From Actinomycetes bacterium (GTDB lineage: Bacteria; Actinomycetota; Acidimicrobiia; Acidimicrobiales; RAAP-2), in assembly GCA_021778895.1 (NCBI GenBank), contig JAJYBR010000004.1, positions 1-64,000 of the forward strand: a stretch of 64,000 bases of DNA. The letters run 5' to 3'. The notes beneath the pieces were generated by a model. That model made no database searches. It was not told where the DNA came from and saw only the letters and a list, made by a program, of their open reading frames with translations. A program made the position numbers and the translations under genes. Shown here piece by piece: positions 49,718 through 60,726 of this stretch (the first letter of the stretch is position 1; each line of letters opens with the position of its first letter).

Positions 49718-51979
49718 ATGGCCGCCTCGCGCATTGACTTCGCGGTATCCGACCTGGTCAACACCGGTTCCGAGGAGCTCGCCGTTGAGGCGTTCACCCG
49801 GGCCCGCGACGCCCACGGCTGGACCATCACCTACTCGCCCAAGGTCTTCATCCCCCTGACGCGCCTGTGCCGGGATCGCTGCGCCTACTGCACCTTCGCC
49901 CAAGCGCCCGCGCGCCTGGACTCGCCCTACCTGTCGCTCGAGCAGGTGATGGAGATCGCGGCCGCTGGTCAGGCCGCCGGGGTCACCGAGGCGCTGTTCA
50001 CCCTCGGTGAACGTCCCGAGCTGCGCTACGTCGAGGCCGAGCGCTGGCTCTCGGCCCGGGGCTACGCCTCGACGGTCGACTACGTGGCCACCGCGGCCCA
50101 GCTGGTCCTGGAGACGACGGGTCTCCTCCCCCACGTGAACGCGGGCGCCTTGAGCGCCGCGGAGCTGGCCCAGCTGCGCGCGGTCAGCGCGTCCCAGGGG
50201 ATGATGCTCGAGGTGCTGGCGGACCTTCCCGCGCACCGCCTGGCCCCCGACAAGACACCCGAGCGGCGCCTGGCCACGCTGCGCGCGGCCGGCGAGCTGC
50301 AGATCCCCTTCACCACGGGTCTGCTGGTCGGGATCGGCGAGACGCGCGAGGACCGCCTGGCGACCCTGCGGGCCATCGCCGAGGCGCACAACGAATTCGG
50401 GCACGTCCAAGAGGTCATCATCCAGAACTTCCTGCCCAAGCCCGGCACCGCCATGGCTCACGCCGAGCCGCCGAGCGCCGAGGAGTTCCACTGGACGATC
50501 GCGGCGGCCCGTCTGGTCCTGCCCGGCGACATCCACCTCCAGGCTCCGCCCAACCTGAGCGACGACCCGGGATGGCTGCTCGACTTCGGGATCGACGACT
50601 TCGGCGGTGTGTCCCCGGTGACGCGTGACCACGTCAATCCGGAACGTGCCTGGCCGGCGATCACGGCCCTGCGGCACACGACCGAGGACCGGGGCCTCCT
50701 CCTGGTGCCGCGGCTGACGGCCTACCCGACCTTCGTCGAGCGGGCCGACACCTTCTTCGACGCCGCCGTGCGGCCCGCGGTCCTGGCCGCGGCCGACGTC
50801 GACGGGCTGGCCCGGGACGACGCCTGGTGCTCGGGCGGAGAGGCGCCACCGCCGGAGGCGCCGGTGTCGCGCGTGCGCACCTCGGCGGTCGAGGCGCTGC
50901 TCGCGCGCTACGAGCCCGGCTACGACTTCGACCACGACGAGCTCGTGACGCTGCTGCGCGCGCGCGGTGGCGACTTCACGGCCATCGTCGAGCTGGCCGA
51001 CGACGTGCGGCGCCGCATCGTCGGCGACGAGGTCACCTACGTCGTGAACCGGAACATCAACTACACGAACGTGTGCACGTTCAAGTGCCGGTTCTGCGCC
51101 TTCTCCAAGGGCCCGCTGTCCCTGAACCTGCGGGGCGACCCCTACCTACTGACCTTGGACGACATCGCCGCCCGCGTCCGCGAGGCCCACGACCTAGGAG
51201 CGACCGAGGTCTGCCTCCAAGGAGGCATCCACCCGAGCTTCGACGGCGACTACTACCTCGACGTCGTGCGCGCCGTGCACGAAGCCGTGCCGACGATGCA
51301 CATCCACGCCTTCAGCGCCCTGGAGATCCACGAGGGCGCGCGCCGCGCGAACCTGGACCTGACCACCTATCTCGGTCAACTGCGCGACGCGGGGCTGAAG
51401 ACGCTGCCCGGCACCGCCGCCGAGATCCTCGACGACCGGGTGCGCGCGGTCCTGTGCCCCGACAAGCTCTCGACCACGCAGTGGCTCGACGTCCACCGGG
51501 CGGCCCACGAGGTGGGCCTGCACTCCAACGTGACCATCATGTTCGGTGCGGTGGAGGGCGTCGAGAGCTGGGCGACCCACCTGCTCGTGACGCGGGAGCT
51601 CCAGAAGCGCACGGGGGGGTTCACCGAGTTCGTCCCGCTCCCCTTCGTGCACATGGCGACGCCGATCTTCCTGCGCGGACGGGCGCGGCGGGGCCCGACC
51701 TTCCGCGAGACTGTCCTGGTGCACGCGGTCGGGCGCCTGCACTACGCCACCCTGATCGACAACGTGCAGGCCAGCTGGGTCAAGCTCGGCGTCCCCGGCG
51801 TGCGCCGGATGCTCGCCGCGGGGGCCAACGACCTCGGCGGCACCCTGATGGAGGAGAACATCTCGCGGGCGGCCGGCGCGGTCCACGGACAGTTGATGGA
51901 CGTGGCGCACCTCCACGACATCGTCGAGCCCCTCGGCCGGCCCCTCGTCCAGCGCTCCACGCTCTACGGTGCGCCGTGA
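49718..51979 (+). CDS. fbiC: 7,8-didemethyl-8-hydroxy-5-deazariboflavin synthase, CofG-CofH fusion (F420 biosynthesis)
   Basis: Two radical SAM motifs: CRDRCAYCTFAQ and CTFKCRFCAFSKG. ATG 49718 has TAAGAT 7 nt upstream; the ORF track starts at GTG 49688. Confidence 0.95.
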   Translation: MAASRIDFAVSDLVNTGSEELAVEAFTRARDAHGWTITYSPKVFIPLTRLCRDRCAYCTFAQAPARLDSPYLSLEQVMEIAAAGQAAGVTEALFTLGERPELRYVEAERWLSARGYASTVDYVATAAQLVLETTGLLPHVNAGALSAAELAQLRAVSASQGMMLEVLADLPAHRLAPDKTPERRLATLRAAGELQIPFTTGLLVGIGETREDRLATLRAIAEAHNEFGHVQEVIIQNFLPKPGTAMAHAEPPSAEEFHWTIAAARLVLPGDIHLQAPPNLSDDPGWLLDFGIDDFGGVSPVTRDHVNPERAWPAITALRHTTEDRGLLLVPRLTAYPTFVERADTFFDAAVRPAVLAAADVDGLARDDAWCSGGEAPPPEAPVSRVRTSAVEALLARYEPGYDFDHDELVTLLRARGGDFTAIVELADDVRRRIVGDEVTYVVNRNINYTNVCTFKCRFCAFSKGPLSLNLRGDPYLLTLDDIAARVREAHDLGATEVCLQGGIHPSFDGDYYLDVVRAVHEAVPTMHIHAFSALEIHEGARRANLDLTTYLGQLRDAGLKTLPGTAAEILDDRVRAVLCPDKLSTTQWLDVHRAAHEVGLHSNVTIMFGAVEGVESWATHLLVTRELQKRTGGFTEFVPLPFVHMATPIFLRGRARRGPTFRETVLVHAVGRLHYATLIDNVQASWVKLGVPGVRRMLAAGANDLGGTLMEENISRAAGAVHGQLMDVAHLHDIVEPLGRPLVQRSTLYGAP

Positions 51980-52923
51980 GCGGCGCCGAACCGGACGGCG
52001 ACGAGCGCGCCGCCCTGCGCGCCGAGCTGCTCGAGCAGGTCGACCGCCTGGAGCGCTCGGGAGGCGACGTGCGGGACCTGTCGGTGGCCGTGCGGGCCAT
52101 GGGCGAGCTGGCCACGGCCGCGCGGGTGTTCTCGCCGTGGCGCGACCGACCCAAGGTCACGATCTTCGGCTCGGCGCGCGTGCCCGAGACGGCGCCGCAA
52201 TACGCTCTGGCCCGTGACGCCGCCGAGCGCCTGGCGGCCCACGGCTGGATGGTGGTGTCGGGTGCGGGGCCCGGGATCATGGAGGCGGCGGCCCGCGGTG
52301 CTGGCGAGGACGCGACGCTCGGGGTCAACATCGAGCTGCCCTTCGAGCGCGGTGCCAACCGGTTCGTGGAGGCCGACACCCGCCTGGTGGAGATGAAGTA
52401 CTTCTTCACCCGCAAGGTGGCCCTGACGCGCGAGTCGGCGGCCTTCGTGTTCTTCCCCGGGGGGGTCGGGACGATGGACGAGCTCTTCGAGCTCCTGACG
52501 CTGCTCCACACCGGCAAGAGCAGCCCGGCGCCGATCGTCCTGGCCGACAGTGAGGGCGGCACCTACTGGGAGTCCTGGCTGGCCTTCGTGACCGGCTCGA
52601 TCATCGAGGCCGGCTACCTCGACGGGGCCGCCCGGGACCTGGTGCGGATCTGCCACGACGTGGCCGCCATCGAAGACGAGGTCGTCACCTTCTTCAGCAA
52701 CTACCGGGGGTTCACCCAGCTGGACGGGCACGGCCGCATCGAGCTCGCCGCCGCCCCCAGCGTCGCCACCTTGGCGCGGATCGCCGAGGTCCTGCCCGGG
52801 GTGGGCGCACCGGCCGACCTGGTCCTCGGTGAGGGCACGCTGACCTTCCCGTTCGACGGGCGCCACTACGCCGAGCTGCGCCGCGTGATCGACTTGATCA
52901 ACGGAGCGGGAACGACCGTCTAG
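51976..52923 (+). CDS. LOG-family / TIGR00730 Rossmann-fold protein
   Basis: VTIFGSARVPETAPQYALARDAAERLAAHGWMVVSGAGPGIMEAAARGAGE...FFPGGVGTMDELFELLTLLHTGK. Confidence 0.88.
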   Translation: MSGAEPDGDERAALRAELLEQVDRLERSGGDVRDLSVAVRAMGELATAARVFSPWRDRPKVTIFGSARVPETAPQYALARDAAERLAAHGWMVVSGAGPGIMEAAARGAGEDATLGVNIELPFERGANRFVEADTRLVEMKYFFTRKVALTRESAAFVFFPGGVGTMDELFELLTLLHTGKSSPAPIVLADSEGGTYWESWLAFVTGSIIEAGYLDGAARDLVRICHDVAAIEDEVVTFFSNYRGFTQLDGHGRIELAAAPSVATLARIAEVLPGVGAPADLVLGEGTLTFPFDGRHYAELRRVIDLINGAGTTV

Positions 52924-52998
52924 GCACAGCGCCACTCGGGGACGCCGGCGGGGGGCGCCACCGATTCCGTGCATCGCACCCCGGGGATGGATGCGCCC

Positions 52999-53208
52999 TC
53001 ACTCGGATTCTGGTTCCACCGCCTCGCTGAGCTCGCGCAGCAGCGCCTCGGCCTTGACCAGGCTGCGGCGCACGCGGGCCAGCTGGCGCTCGCGCTCGGC
53101 CGAGCGCGCATCACCGCGCAGCTGCGCGCGCACCGCGTCGAACAGGGCGTCGGCCACGTGGCCCTCGACCGCGGAGACCTCGTCGGCGAGCGCCGCGAAG
53201 TCGCTCAC
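52999..53208 (-). CDS. small hypothetical helical protein (69 aa)
   Basis: VSDFAALADEVSAVEGHVADALFDAVRAQLRGDARSAERERQLARVRRSLVKAEALLRELSEAVEPESE; GTG overlaps the upstream acyl-CoA ligase stop. Confidence 0.55.
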   Translation of the reverse strand: MSDFAALADEVSAVEGHVADALFDAVRAQLRGDARSAERERQLARVRRSLVKAEALLRELSEAVEPESE

Positions 53209-54824
53209 GAGGTGAGGGTGGTCACGGCGAGCGCGCCCGCCGCGAACTGGGCCCGCAGCACCTTCTTGTCGAACTTGCCCACGCTGGTGCGGGGGATCTC
53301 CTCGACGAAGGTCCAGTGTTCGGGGACCCACCAGCGCACCACGCGCTCGGCCACGAAGGCCCGCAGCTCCTCGGCCGTCGCGGTGGCGTCGGGGCGCAGG
53401 ACCACGCAGCACAGCGGGCGCTCCTGCCACTTGTCGTCAGGCACGGCGATCACCGCCGCCTCGAAGACCGCCGGATGCGCCATGACCGTGTTCTCGAGCT
53501 CCACCGAGCTGATCCACTCTCCCCCGGACTTGATGACGTCCTTGGTACGGTCGCTGATCACCATGAAGCCCTCGGCGTCCAGGGAGCCGATGTCGCCGGT
53601 GCGCAGCCAGCCGTCGTGGAAGCGCTCGGGGGCGTCGACGCCGTAGTAGGAGGCGGCGATCCACGGACCCCGGATCTCGAACTCGCCCACCGTGTGCCCG
53701 TCGTTGGGCAGCACCGAGCCGTCGTCGTCGGTGATGCGCATGTCCACGCCGGCCACGACGCGACCGGTGCGGACCTGGTAGTCGATCTCCTTCTCCGGCG
53801 GCGTGCCGGCCGGCGGGATCGCCACGGCGGCGAGCGGGCTCGTCTCGGTCATGCCCCAGCCCTGGACCACCGTGCGCCCGTAGCGGTCGCGGAACGCCTC
53901 GATCATCGAGCGCGGGACCGCCGAGCCGCCGGCCAGGATCCCGCGCAGGGACGTGAAGTCGGCCTCGGCGTCCGACTCGGCCGCGCGCAGCACGTCGTTC
54001 CAGACCGTCGGCACGCCGAGCGAGACGGTCGGGCGCAGCTCGCGGATGATGCGCACCAGAGGCTCGCCCTGCAAGAACATCTGGGGCATGATCAGCTCCA
54101 TCCCGGCGAAGAAGGCCGAGAAGATGGCACCCCAGGCGTTGACGTGGAACATGGGGACGATGAGGAGGCAGCGGTCCTTCTCGCACAGCCCGATGGAGTT
54201 CGCCGTGGTCGAGGCCAGCGAGTGGAGCCACGTCGAGCGGTGCGAGTACACCACGCCCTTGGGCTGACCCGTGGTGCCCGACGTGTAGCACATGATGGCG
54301 CCGTCGCGCTCGTCCAGGTCGGGCCAGGCGAACCCGGGCTCCTCGGCCGCGAGCAGGGTCTCGTAGTCCAGGACCGGCCCGAGGTCGGTCGACTCGGTCG
54401 GCCCGTTCACGATGATGTGCTCGACGGTCGTCAGCTGGCTGCGGACCTTGGCCAGCAGCGGGATGAGCGAGGCGTCCACGATCAGGACCCGGTCGCCCCC
54501 GTGGTTGACCACGTAGGTCAGGTGCTCGGGAAAGAGACGGATGTTGAGGGTGTGCAGGACGGCACCCATGGTGGGCACCGCGAGGTACGCCTCCATGTGC
54601 GCCTGGTTGTTCCACATGAACGACCCGACCCGGTCGCCGGGCTTCACGCCGAGGCGCGTCAGCGCCGCTGCCAGCTGCTCGGCCCGCCGGCTGACGTCGC
54701 GGAACGTGGCCTCCTGAACACCGGTCGGGGTGACTGTGAAGACTCGCTTGTTGGCGTACAGCCACTCGCCGTGCCGGACGATGTCGCGGATCAGGAGTGG
54801 GGCGTCTTGCATGGTGCTACGCAT
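53205..54824 (-). CDS. long-chain fatty-acid--CoA ligase (AMP-binding)
   Basis: AIMCYTSGTTGQPKGVVYSHRS; GWGMTETSPLAAVA; DRTKDVIKSGGEWISSVELEN. Confidence 0.92.
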   Translation of the reverse strand: MRSTMQDAPLLIRDIVRHGEWLYANKRVFTVTPTGVQEATFRDVSRRAEQLAAALTRLGVKPGDRVGSFMWNNQAHMEAYLAVPTMGAVLHTLNIRLFPEHLTYVVNHGGDRVLIVDASLIPLLAKVRSQLTTVEHIIVNGPTESTDLGPVLDYETLLAAEEPGFAWPDLDERDGAIMCYTSGTTGQPKGVVYSHRSTWLHSLASTTANSIGLCEKDRCLLIVPMFHVNAWGAIFSAFFAGMELIMPQMFLQGEPLVRIIRELRPTVSLGVPTVWNDVLRAAESDAEADFTSLRGILAGGSAVPRSMIEAFRDRYGRTVVQGWGMTETSPLAAVAIPPAGTPPEKEIDYQVRTGRVVAGVDMRITDDDGSVLPNDGHTVGEFEIRGPWIAASYYGVDAPERFHDGWLRTGDIGSLDAEGFMVISDRTKDVIKSGGEWISSVELENTVMAHPAVFEAAVIAVPDDKWQERPLCCVVLRPDATATAEELRAFVAERVVRWWVPEHWTFVEEIPRTSVGKFDKKVLRAQFAAGALAVTTLTS

Positions 54825-54878
54825 CGGTATCCCTTCTCTTGGCTCGATGCTACCGAGCGCGGCGATCGCCGCGGAGGT

Positions 54879-56303
54879 CTACCAGGAGGTCGCGAGCGGT
54901 CGCACCGGCGCGGGGAGCCGGTGCTGGCCGGTGAGGTGCCGGTCGACGGCGGCCGCGGCGCTGCGGCCCTCGGCGATGGCCCACACGATCAGGCTCTGGC
55001 CGCGCACCGCGTCCCCGCAGGCGAAGACCGGCGCCGAGCCCCCCAGGCCCGTGCGCCAGCTCTCGGTGACCGCGATCGTCGAGCGGGCGGTCGCGTGCGC
55101 GGCGGGCACGCCGAGGGCGGTGAGGTCGGGTCCGAGGAAGCCCGCGGCGACCAGCACCAGGTCGGCGTCGACCACCTCCTCGGCACCCGTGGCGAGATCA
55201 CGCAGCCGGGCGCGCTGGACCGTCCCGGCCGACCCCTCGAAGGCCAGCGTGTCGATAGCGAAGCGGCGCGTGCCGCCCTCCTCGTGGGCGCTGGTGAGCT
55301 TGAGCAGGCGGGGCATCGTGGGCCAGGGCTGGTCCGCCGGGCGGGTCTTCGGGGGCTCGGGCAGGATCTCGAGCTGGAGGACCGACCGGGCACCCTGGCG
55401 ATGGGCGGTGCCCAGGCAGTCGGCGCCGGTGTCGCCGCCCCCGAGGATCAGGACGGCCTGGTCGCGCGCGTCGACCTCCGACGGCTGACCGGTCGCGACC
55501 GCGCGGTTGGCCGCCTCGAGGTAGGTCATCGCCAGGTGCACGCCAGCGAGGTTGGCGCCGGTGATCGGGAGCTCGCGCGCGACTGTCGCGCCCACGGCCA
55601 GCACGACGGCGTCGACGCGGCGCTCCAGGTCCTCGAGGGCCAGCCCGCCCGGACCCACGGGCGAGCTCGGGCGGAACTCGACCCCGGCGTCGCGCAGCAC
55701 CGCGAGGCGGCGCTCGAGGACCGCCTTGTCCAATTTGAACGCCGGGATGCCGTAGCGCAGGAGGCCGCCGATGGCGTCGGCACGCTCGTAGACGGTGACC
55801 TGGTGGCCGACGCTGCGCAGCTGGGCGGCGGCGGCCAGTCCGGCGGGCCCGGAGCCCACGACGGCGACGTGGTAGCCGGTCTCGCGGCTCGGCACCACCA
55901 TCACGGGCAGCCCGAGCGCGAAGGCGTGCTCGGCGGTCTGGTACTCCAGGCGCTCGATGGTGACCGGGTCATCGCTGATGCCAAGCACGCACGCCGACTC
56001 GCAGGGGGCCGGACAGAGCCTCCCGGTGAACTCCGGGAAGTTGTTGGTGGCGAAGAGCTGGGCGGCCGCGTCGGCCCAGCGTCCCCGGTAGGCGGCGTCG
56101 TTGAAGACCGGGATCCGGTTGCCCAGGGGGCAGCCCTGGGTGCAAAAGGGGATGCCGCAGTCCATGCAGCGCGCCGCCTGCTCGCGCACCTCGGTCTCGG
56201 ACTGCTCCTCGTAGACCTCGGACCAGTCGCGCCGGCGCAGCGCCACGGGGCGTGGGCGCGGCCCGCGTCGGGGGAACTCGAGGAAACCGGTCGGCTTACC
56301 CAT
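54879..56303 (-). CDS. gltD: glutamate synthase small subunit
   Basis: RCMDCGIPFCTQGCPLGNRIPVFND...VAVVGSGPAGLAAAAQLRSVGHQVTVYERAD. Confidence 0.95.
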   Translation of the reverse strand: MGKPTGFLEFPRRGPRPRPVALRRRDWSEVYEEQSETEVREQAARCMDCGIPFCTQGCPLGNRIPVFNDAAYRGRWADAAAQLFATNNFPEFTGRLCPAPCESACVLGISDDPVTIERLEYQTAEHAFALGLPVMVVPSRETGYHVAVVGSGPAGLAAAAQLRSVGHQVTVYERADAIGGLLRYGIPAFKLDKAVLERRLAVLRDAGVEFRPSSPVGPGGLALEDLERRVDAVVLAVGATVARELPITGANLAGVHLAMTYLEAANRAVATGQPSEVDARDQAVLILGGGDTGADCLGTAHRQGARSVLQLEILPEPPKTRPADQPWPTMPRLLKLTSAHEEGGTRRFAIDTLAFEGSAGTVQRARLRDLATGAEEVVDADLVLVAAGFLGPDLTALGVPAAHATARSTIAVTESWRTGLGGSAPVFACGDAVRGQSLIVWAIAEGRSAAAAVDRHLTGQHRLPAPVRPLATSW

Positions 56304-59300
56304 GGCGCATCTCGTCTCGGGCGCGCTGGTACTCGGAGGTCTCGACGCGCACGAAGTGCATGCGCGACGTGCGCCAGTCCTTCAGCAGGGACCGCGCGCG
56401 CTCCGACCCCGTCTCGTCCGCGTAGCGCGTCAGGATCCCCGTCAGGACCGCCTCGTCGGCCGCCTCGAGGGGGTCGATCTCGTAGACGCCGGCGCTCAGG
56501 GCGTCGTGGACCCGGTCGTCGGGGTCCCACAGGAAGATCGTGCCCCCCGACATGCCGGCGGCCAGGTTGCGCCCGGTGGGTCCGAGGATCACCAGGTAGC
56601 CCCCGGTCATGTACTCGCCGGCGTGGTCGCCGGTCCCCTCGACGACGACCGTGGCCCCGGAGTTGCGCACGGCGCAGCGCTCGCCGACGACGCCCGTGAT
56701 GAAGAGCTCGCCGCTGGTCGCTCCGTAGGCGATGACGTTGCCGGCGATGATGTTGTGCGCCGCGTCGAAGGGAGCACCCGGCGGCGGCACGACGATCACC
56801 CGCCCGCCCGAGAGGCCCTTGGCCACGTAGTCGTTGGCATCCCCGGCCAGCCGGACGGTGAGCCCGGCGGGCAGGAAGGCGCCGAGGCTCTGGCCGGCCG
56901 AGCCGGTGAGGTCCAGCACCACCGAGTCGGGCGCCAGGGTCGCTGCGCCGAGCAGTCGCGTGATCGCGCTGCCCGTGAGGGTGCCCACGGTCCGGTCGGT
57001 GTTGCGCACGGTGCCGTGGTAGGTGAAGGGACGTCCCTCGCGCACCGCGTCGAGGGCCTGGTCGTAGAAGCGCCAGTCGAGCGCGCCGCGCAGCTCGTGG
57101 TCCTGGTCGATCGTGCGGTGGCGCTGGTCGGGTGCGCCGGTGACCAGGAGGGCACCCAGGTCCAGCCCGCTGTCGGGGTCGGGCGTCGCCACGAGGCGCG
57201 AGGCGTCGCCGATGATGTCGTCGAGACGGCGCACGCCGAGGGCGCTCAGGTGCTCGCGCACCTCGCGGGCGATGAAGGTGAAGAACTGCTCGACGAACTC
57301 GGGCTGGCCGGTGAAGCGCTCGCGCAGTGCCGGGTTCTGGGTCGCGATGCCGACCGGGCAGGTGTCGAGGTGGCACACGCGCATCATCACGCAGCCCGAG
57401 ACGACCAGGGGGGCGGTCGCGAAGCCGAACTCCTCGGCGCCCAGGAGCGCCGCGATGATCACGTCGCGCCCGGTCTTCAGCTGGCCGTCGACCTGCAGCG
57501 TGACGCGGCTGCGCAGGCCGTTGGCCGCCAGGGCCTGGTGGGCCTCGGCCAGCCCGATCTCCCAGGGCGTGCCGGCGTGCTTGAGGGACGTGAGGGGCGC
57601 GGCCCCGGTGCCCCCGTCGTGCCCGGAGATGAGGATCACGTCGGCGTGGGCCTTGGCCACCCCGGTGGCGATCGTGCCCACGCCCTGCTCGCTGACCAGC
57701 TTGACGTGGATGCGCGCGCGGTCGTTGGCGTTCTTCAGGTCGTAGATGAGCTGCTTCAGGTCCTCGATGGAGTAGATGTCGTGGTGCGGCGGCGGCGAGA
57801 TCAGGCCGACGCCCGGCGTCGAGTGGCGCACCTCGGCGATCCAGGGATAGACCTTGGCGCCCGGGAGCTGGCCGCCCTCGCCGGGCTTGGCGCCCTGGGC
57901 CATCTTGATCTGCAGGTCGTCGGCGTTGACCAGGTAGCGGCTGGTCACCCCGAAGCGACCCGAGGCCACCTGCTTGATCGCCGAGCGCCGGTTGGCGCGC
58001 GGATCGGCGACCTCGTAGCGCCGCTCGTCCTCGCCGCCCTCCCCCGTGTTGGAGCGCCCGCCCAGGCGGTTCATGGCGATGGCCAGCGTGGTGTGCGCCT
58101 CCTCGCTGATGGACCCGTAGGACATCGCCCCGGTGGAGAAGCGCGCGATGATCGAGGCCTCGCTCTCCACCTCGTCGAGGGGCACGGGGACCGGTGCGGG
58201 GCGCAGCTCCAAGAGGGAGCGCAGGGTCAGGCGTCCGCCGGACTGGTCGTCGACCATCCGCGTGTACTCCTGGAAGATGTCGTAGCGCCCCTCGCGCGTG
58301 GCGTGCTGGAGCTTCTGGACGGTGGCCGGGTTGAAGAGGTGCAGCTCGCCGTCGCGGCGCCACTGGTACTCCCCCGGGTTGTCCAGGGGGTCCCCGACCC
58401 GCGGCTCGTCCTGGTAGGCCAGGCGGTGCCACCGGCGCACGTCGCGGGCGATGCGGTCGAGTTCGGCGCCGCCGATGCGCGACGTCAGGTTGGGGAAGAA
58501 CTGCGCCACCAGGCGCGGTCCGAGCCCGACGACCTCGAAGAGCTCGGAGCCCAGGTAGCTGGCGACCGTGCTCACGCCCATCTTGGACATGACCTTGACG
58601 ACGCCCTTGGTCAGTGCCTTGGCGTACAGGTAGCGCGCCTCGAAGGCGCTCAACGAGCCGAGCAGCCCCTGCTCGACCATGGCGTCGATGGACTCGTAGG
58701 CCAGGTACGGGCAGATCGCCGAGGCCCCAAAGCCGAGCAAGGCGGCGACGTGGTGGACCTCGCGCACGTCGCCGGCCTCGACGACCAGGGCGGCCCGAGT
58801 GCGCAGGTGCTCGGCCACCAGGCGGTGGTGGACCGCCGTGACCAGGAGCAGGCTCGGGATCGGGGCCAACGTGGCTGACGTCGGTCGGTCGCTCAGGACC
58901 ACGATCGTGGCGCCCGCCCGCACCGCGCGCACCGCGGCGTCGGCGACGGCGGTGATCGCGTCGGCCAGGACCTGGGCCAGGGGCTCGTCGCGGTCGACCG
59001 CGAAGAGGCCGTCGAGCACCACCGGCGTGAAGCCGTGGACGCGCTCGCTCTCGTCGAGGTAGCGCAGCTTGGCGAAGTCCTCACTGCTCAGCACCGGGGA
59101 GGCCAGCACGATCTGGTGGGCGTGCTCGGGCTGGGCGGCAAAGAGGTTCTCCTCGCCGCCGATGGTCACGCGCGTCGCGGTCACCAGCTCCTCACGGATG
59201 GCGTCGAGGGGCGGGTTGGTGACCTGGGCGAACAGCTGGGTGACGTAGTCGAAGATCGAGCGGGGGCGCCGCGAGAGCACCGCCAGCGCCGCGTCCGAGC

Positions 59301-60726
59301 CCATGGAGCCGATCGACTCCTCACCCGTGGTGGCCATCGGCGCCAGGATCAGGCGCAGGTCCTCGTCGCTGTAGCCGAAGGTGCGCTGGCGGCGGCGCAC
59401 CGAGGCGAAGGTCGGCTCGAGCATGGGCCGGGGCTCGACGCTGTCCAAGGACACCTGCTGGTCGTCCAGCCAGCGCCCGTAGGGGGCCTGGTGGGCCAGG
59501 GCGTCCTTCACCTCGGCGTCCTCGACGATGCGGCCCGCGGCCAGGTCGACGAGGAAGATGCGCCCGGGCTGCAGGCGACCCTTGACCCGCACGCGAGCCG
59601 GGTCGACCGGCAGGGCGCCGACCTCGCTGGCGAAGATCACGCGGTCGTCATCGGTGACCCAGTAGCGCGCGGGGCGCAGGCCGTTGCGATCCAGCACCGC
59701 GCCCACCACCCGGCCGTCACAGAACGTGACCGACGCGGGCCCGTCCCAGGGCTCCATCAGGGCCGCGTGGTAGCGGTAAAAGTCGCGGCGGGCCGCGTCC
59801 ATCGTCGTCGAGCGCTCCCAGGCCTCCGGGATCATCATGAGGACGGCGTGGGCCAGGGAGCGGCCCCCGTGGACCAGGAGCTCGACGACCTCGTCGAAGG
59901 TGGCCGAGTCGCTGCGGCCCGGGGTGACGAGCGGGGTGATCTCGTCGATGGCGACGGGCCAGCCGGGGGCGGCCAGGGTGGACTCGCGCGCGGTCATCCA
60001 GTTGCGGTTGCCCCGGATGGTGTTGATCTCGCCGTTGTGGGCGATGAAGTGGAAGGGGTGCGCCTGCTCCCAGCGCGGCAGCGTGTTGGTCGAGAACCGG
60101 CTGTGGACCACGGCGACCGCCGAGGCCAGCTGGTCATCGGCCAAGTCGAGGTAGTACGAGCGCAACTGGGGCGCGGTGAGCATGCCCTTGTAGACGAGGG
60201 TGCGGCTGGAGACCGACACGCCGTAGGCGACGCCGGTGCGCTCGACCAGGCGCCGCAGCAGGAAGAGCGCGAGCTCGAGCCGGTCGTCGACCAGGTCGCC
60301 GCTCGGCACCAGGAGGTGCATGACCTGCACGGGCTCGGTCGAGCGTGAGGTCGGCCCGAGGAGGCTCGAGTCGACGGGCACCAGGCGCTCACCGGTACGC
60401 ACGAGTCCGAGGCGCGCCGCCGCGCCGTCGACGGCGCCGCGCAGGTCCTCGAGCGTGCCGTTGAGCATCCACGAGGCGATGCCGTAGCCCCCGGGTGCGG
60501 GCACGTCGGCGAACCAGGAGGCGACCGCGGCGTGGGGGACTTGCAGGAGGATGCCGGCCCCGTCGCCCGAGGCCGGGTCGGCCCCGGCCGCCCCGCGATG
60601 CTCCAGGTTCTCCAGGATGGTCAGCGCGTCGCGGATCGTCCCGTTGGTCGCCTCCCCCGTCAGGTCGGCCACCATCCCTACGCCGCACGCGTCGTGCTCG
60701 AACGTTGGATCGTAGAGGGTCAGCAC
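56296..60726 (-). CDS. gltB: glutamate synthase large subunit
   Basis: MLTLYDPTFEHDACGVGMVADLTG...GGRSNTGEGGEDERRY...CVMMRVCHLDTCPVGIATQNP; GTG 60726. Confidence 0.96.
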   Translation of the reverse strand: MLTLYDPTFEHDACGVGMVADLTGEATNGTIRDALTILENLEHRGAAGADPASGDGAGILLQVPHAAVASWFADVPAPGGYGIASWMLNGTLEDLRGAVDGAAARLGLVRTGERLVPVDSSLLGPTSRSTEPVQVMHLLVPSGDLVDDRLELALFLLRRLVERTGVAYGVSVSSRTLVYKGMLTAPQLRSYYLDLADDQLASAVAVVHSRFSTNTLPRWEQAHPFHFIAHNGEINTIRGNRNWMTARESTLAAPGWPVAIDEITPLVTPGRSDSATFDEVVELLVHGGRSLAHAVLMMIPEAWERSTTMDAARRDFYRYHAALMEPWDGPASVTFCDGRVVGAVLDRNGLRPARYWVTDDDRVIFASEVGALPVDPARVRVKGRLQPGRIFLVDLAAGRIVEDAEVKDALAHQAPYGRWLDDQQVSLDSVEPRPMLEPTFASVRRRQRTFGYSDEDLRLILAPMATTGEESIGSMGSDAALAVLSRRPRSIFDYVTQLFAQVTNPPLDAIREELVTATRVTIGGEENLFAAQPEHAHQIVLASPVLSSEDFAKLRYLDESERVHGFTPVVLDGLFAVDRDEPLAQVLADAITAVADAAVRAVRAGATIVVLSDRPTSATLAPIPSLLLVTAVHHRLVAEHLRTRAALVVEAGDVREVHHVAALLGFGASAICPYLAYESIDAMVEQGLLGSLSAFEARYLYAKALTKGVVKVMSKMGVSTVASYLGSELFEVVGLGPRLVAQFFPNLTSRIGGAELDRIARDVRRWHRLAYQDEPRVGDPLDNPGEYQWRRDGELHLFNPATVQKLQHATREGRYDIFQEYTRMVDDQSGGRLTLRSLLELRPAPVPVPLDEVESEASIIARFSTGAMSYGSISEEAHTTLAIAMNRLGGRSNTGEGGEDERRYEVADPRANRRSAIKQVASGRFGVTSRYLVNADDLQIKMAQGAKPGEGGQLPGAKVYPWIAEVRHSTPGVGLISPPPHHDIYSIEDLKQLIYDLKNANDRARIHVKLVSEQGVGTIATGVAKAHADVILISGHDGGTGAAPLTSLKHAGTPWEIGLAEAHQALAANGLRSRVTLQVDGQLKTGRDVIIAALLGAEEFGFATAPLVVSGCVMMRVCHLDTCPVGIATQNPALRERFTGQPEFVEQFFTFIAREVREHLSALGVRRLDDIIGDASRLVATPDPDSGLDLGALLVTGAPDQRHRTIDQDHELRGALDWRFYDQALDAVREGRPFTYHGTVRNTDRTVGTLTGSAITRLLGAATLAPDSVVLDLTGSAGQSLGAFLPAGLTVRLAGDANDYVAKGLSGGRVIVVPPPGAPFDAAHNIIAGNVIAYGATSGELFITGVVGERCAVRNSGATVVVEGTGDHAGEYMTGGYLVILGPTGRNLAAGMSGGTIFLWDPDDRVHDALSAGVYEIDPLEAADEAVLTGILTRYADETGSERARSLLKDWRTSRMHFVRVETSEYQRARDEMRHG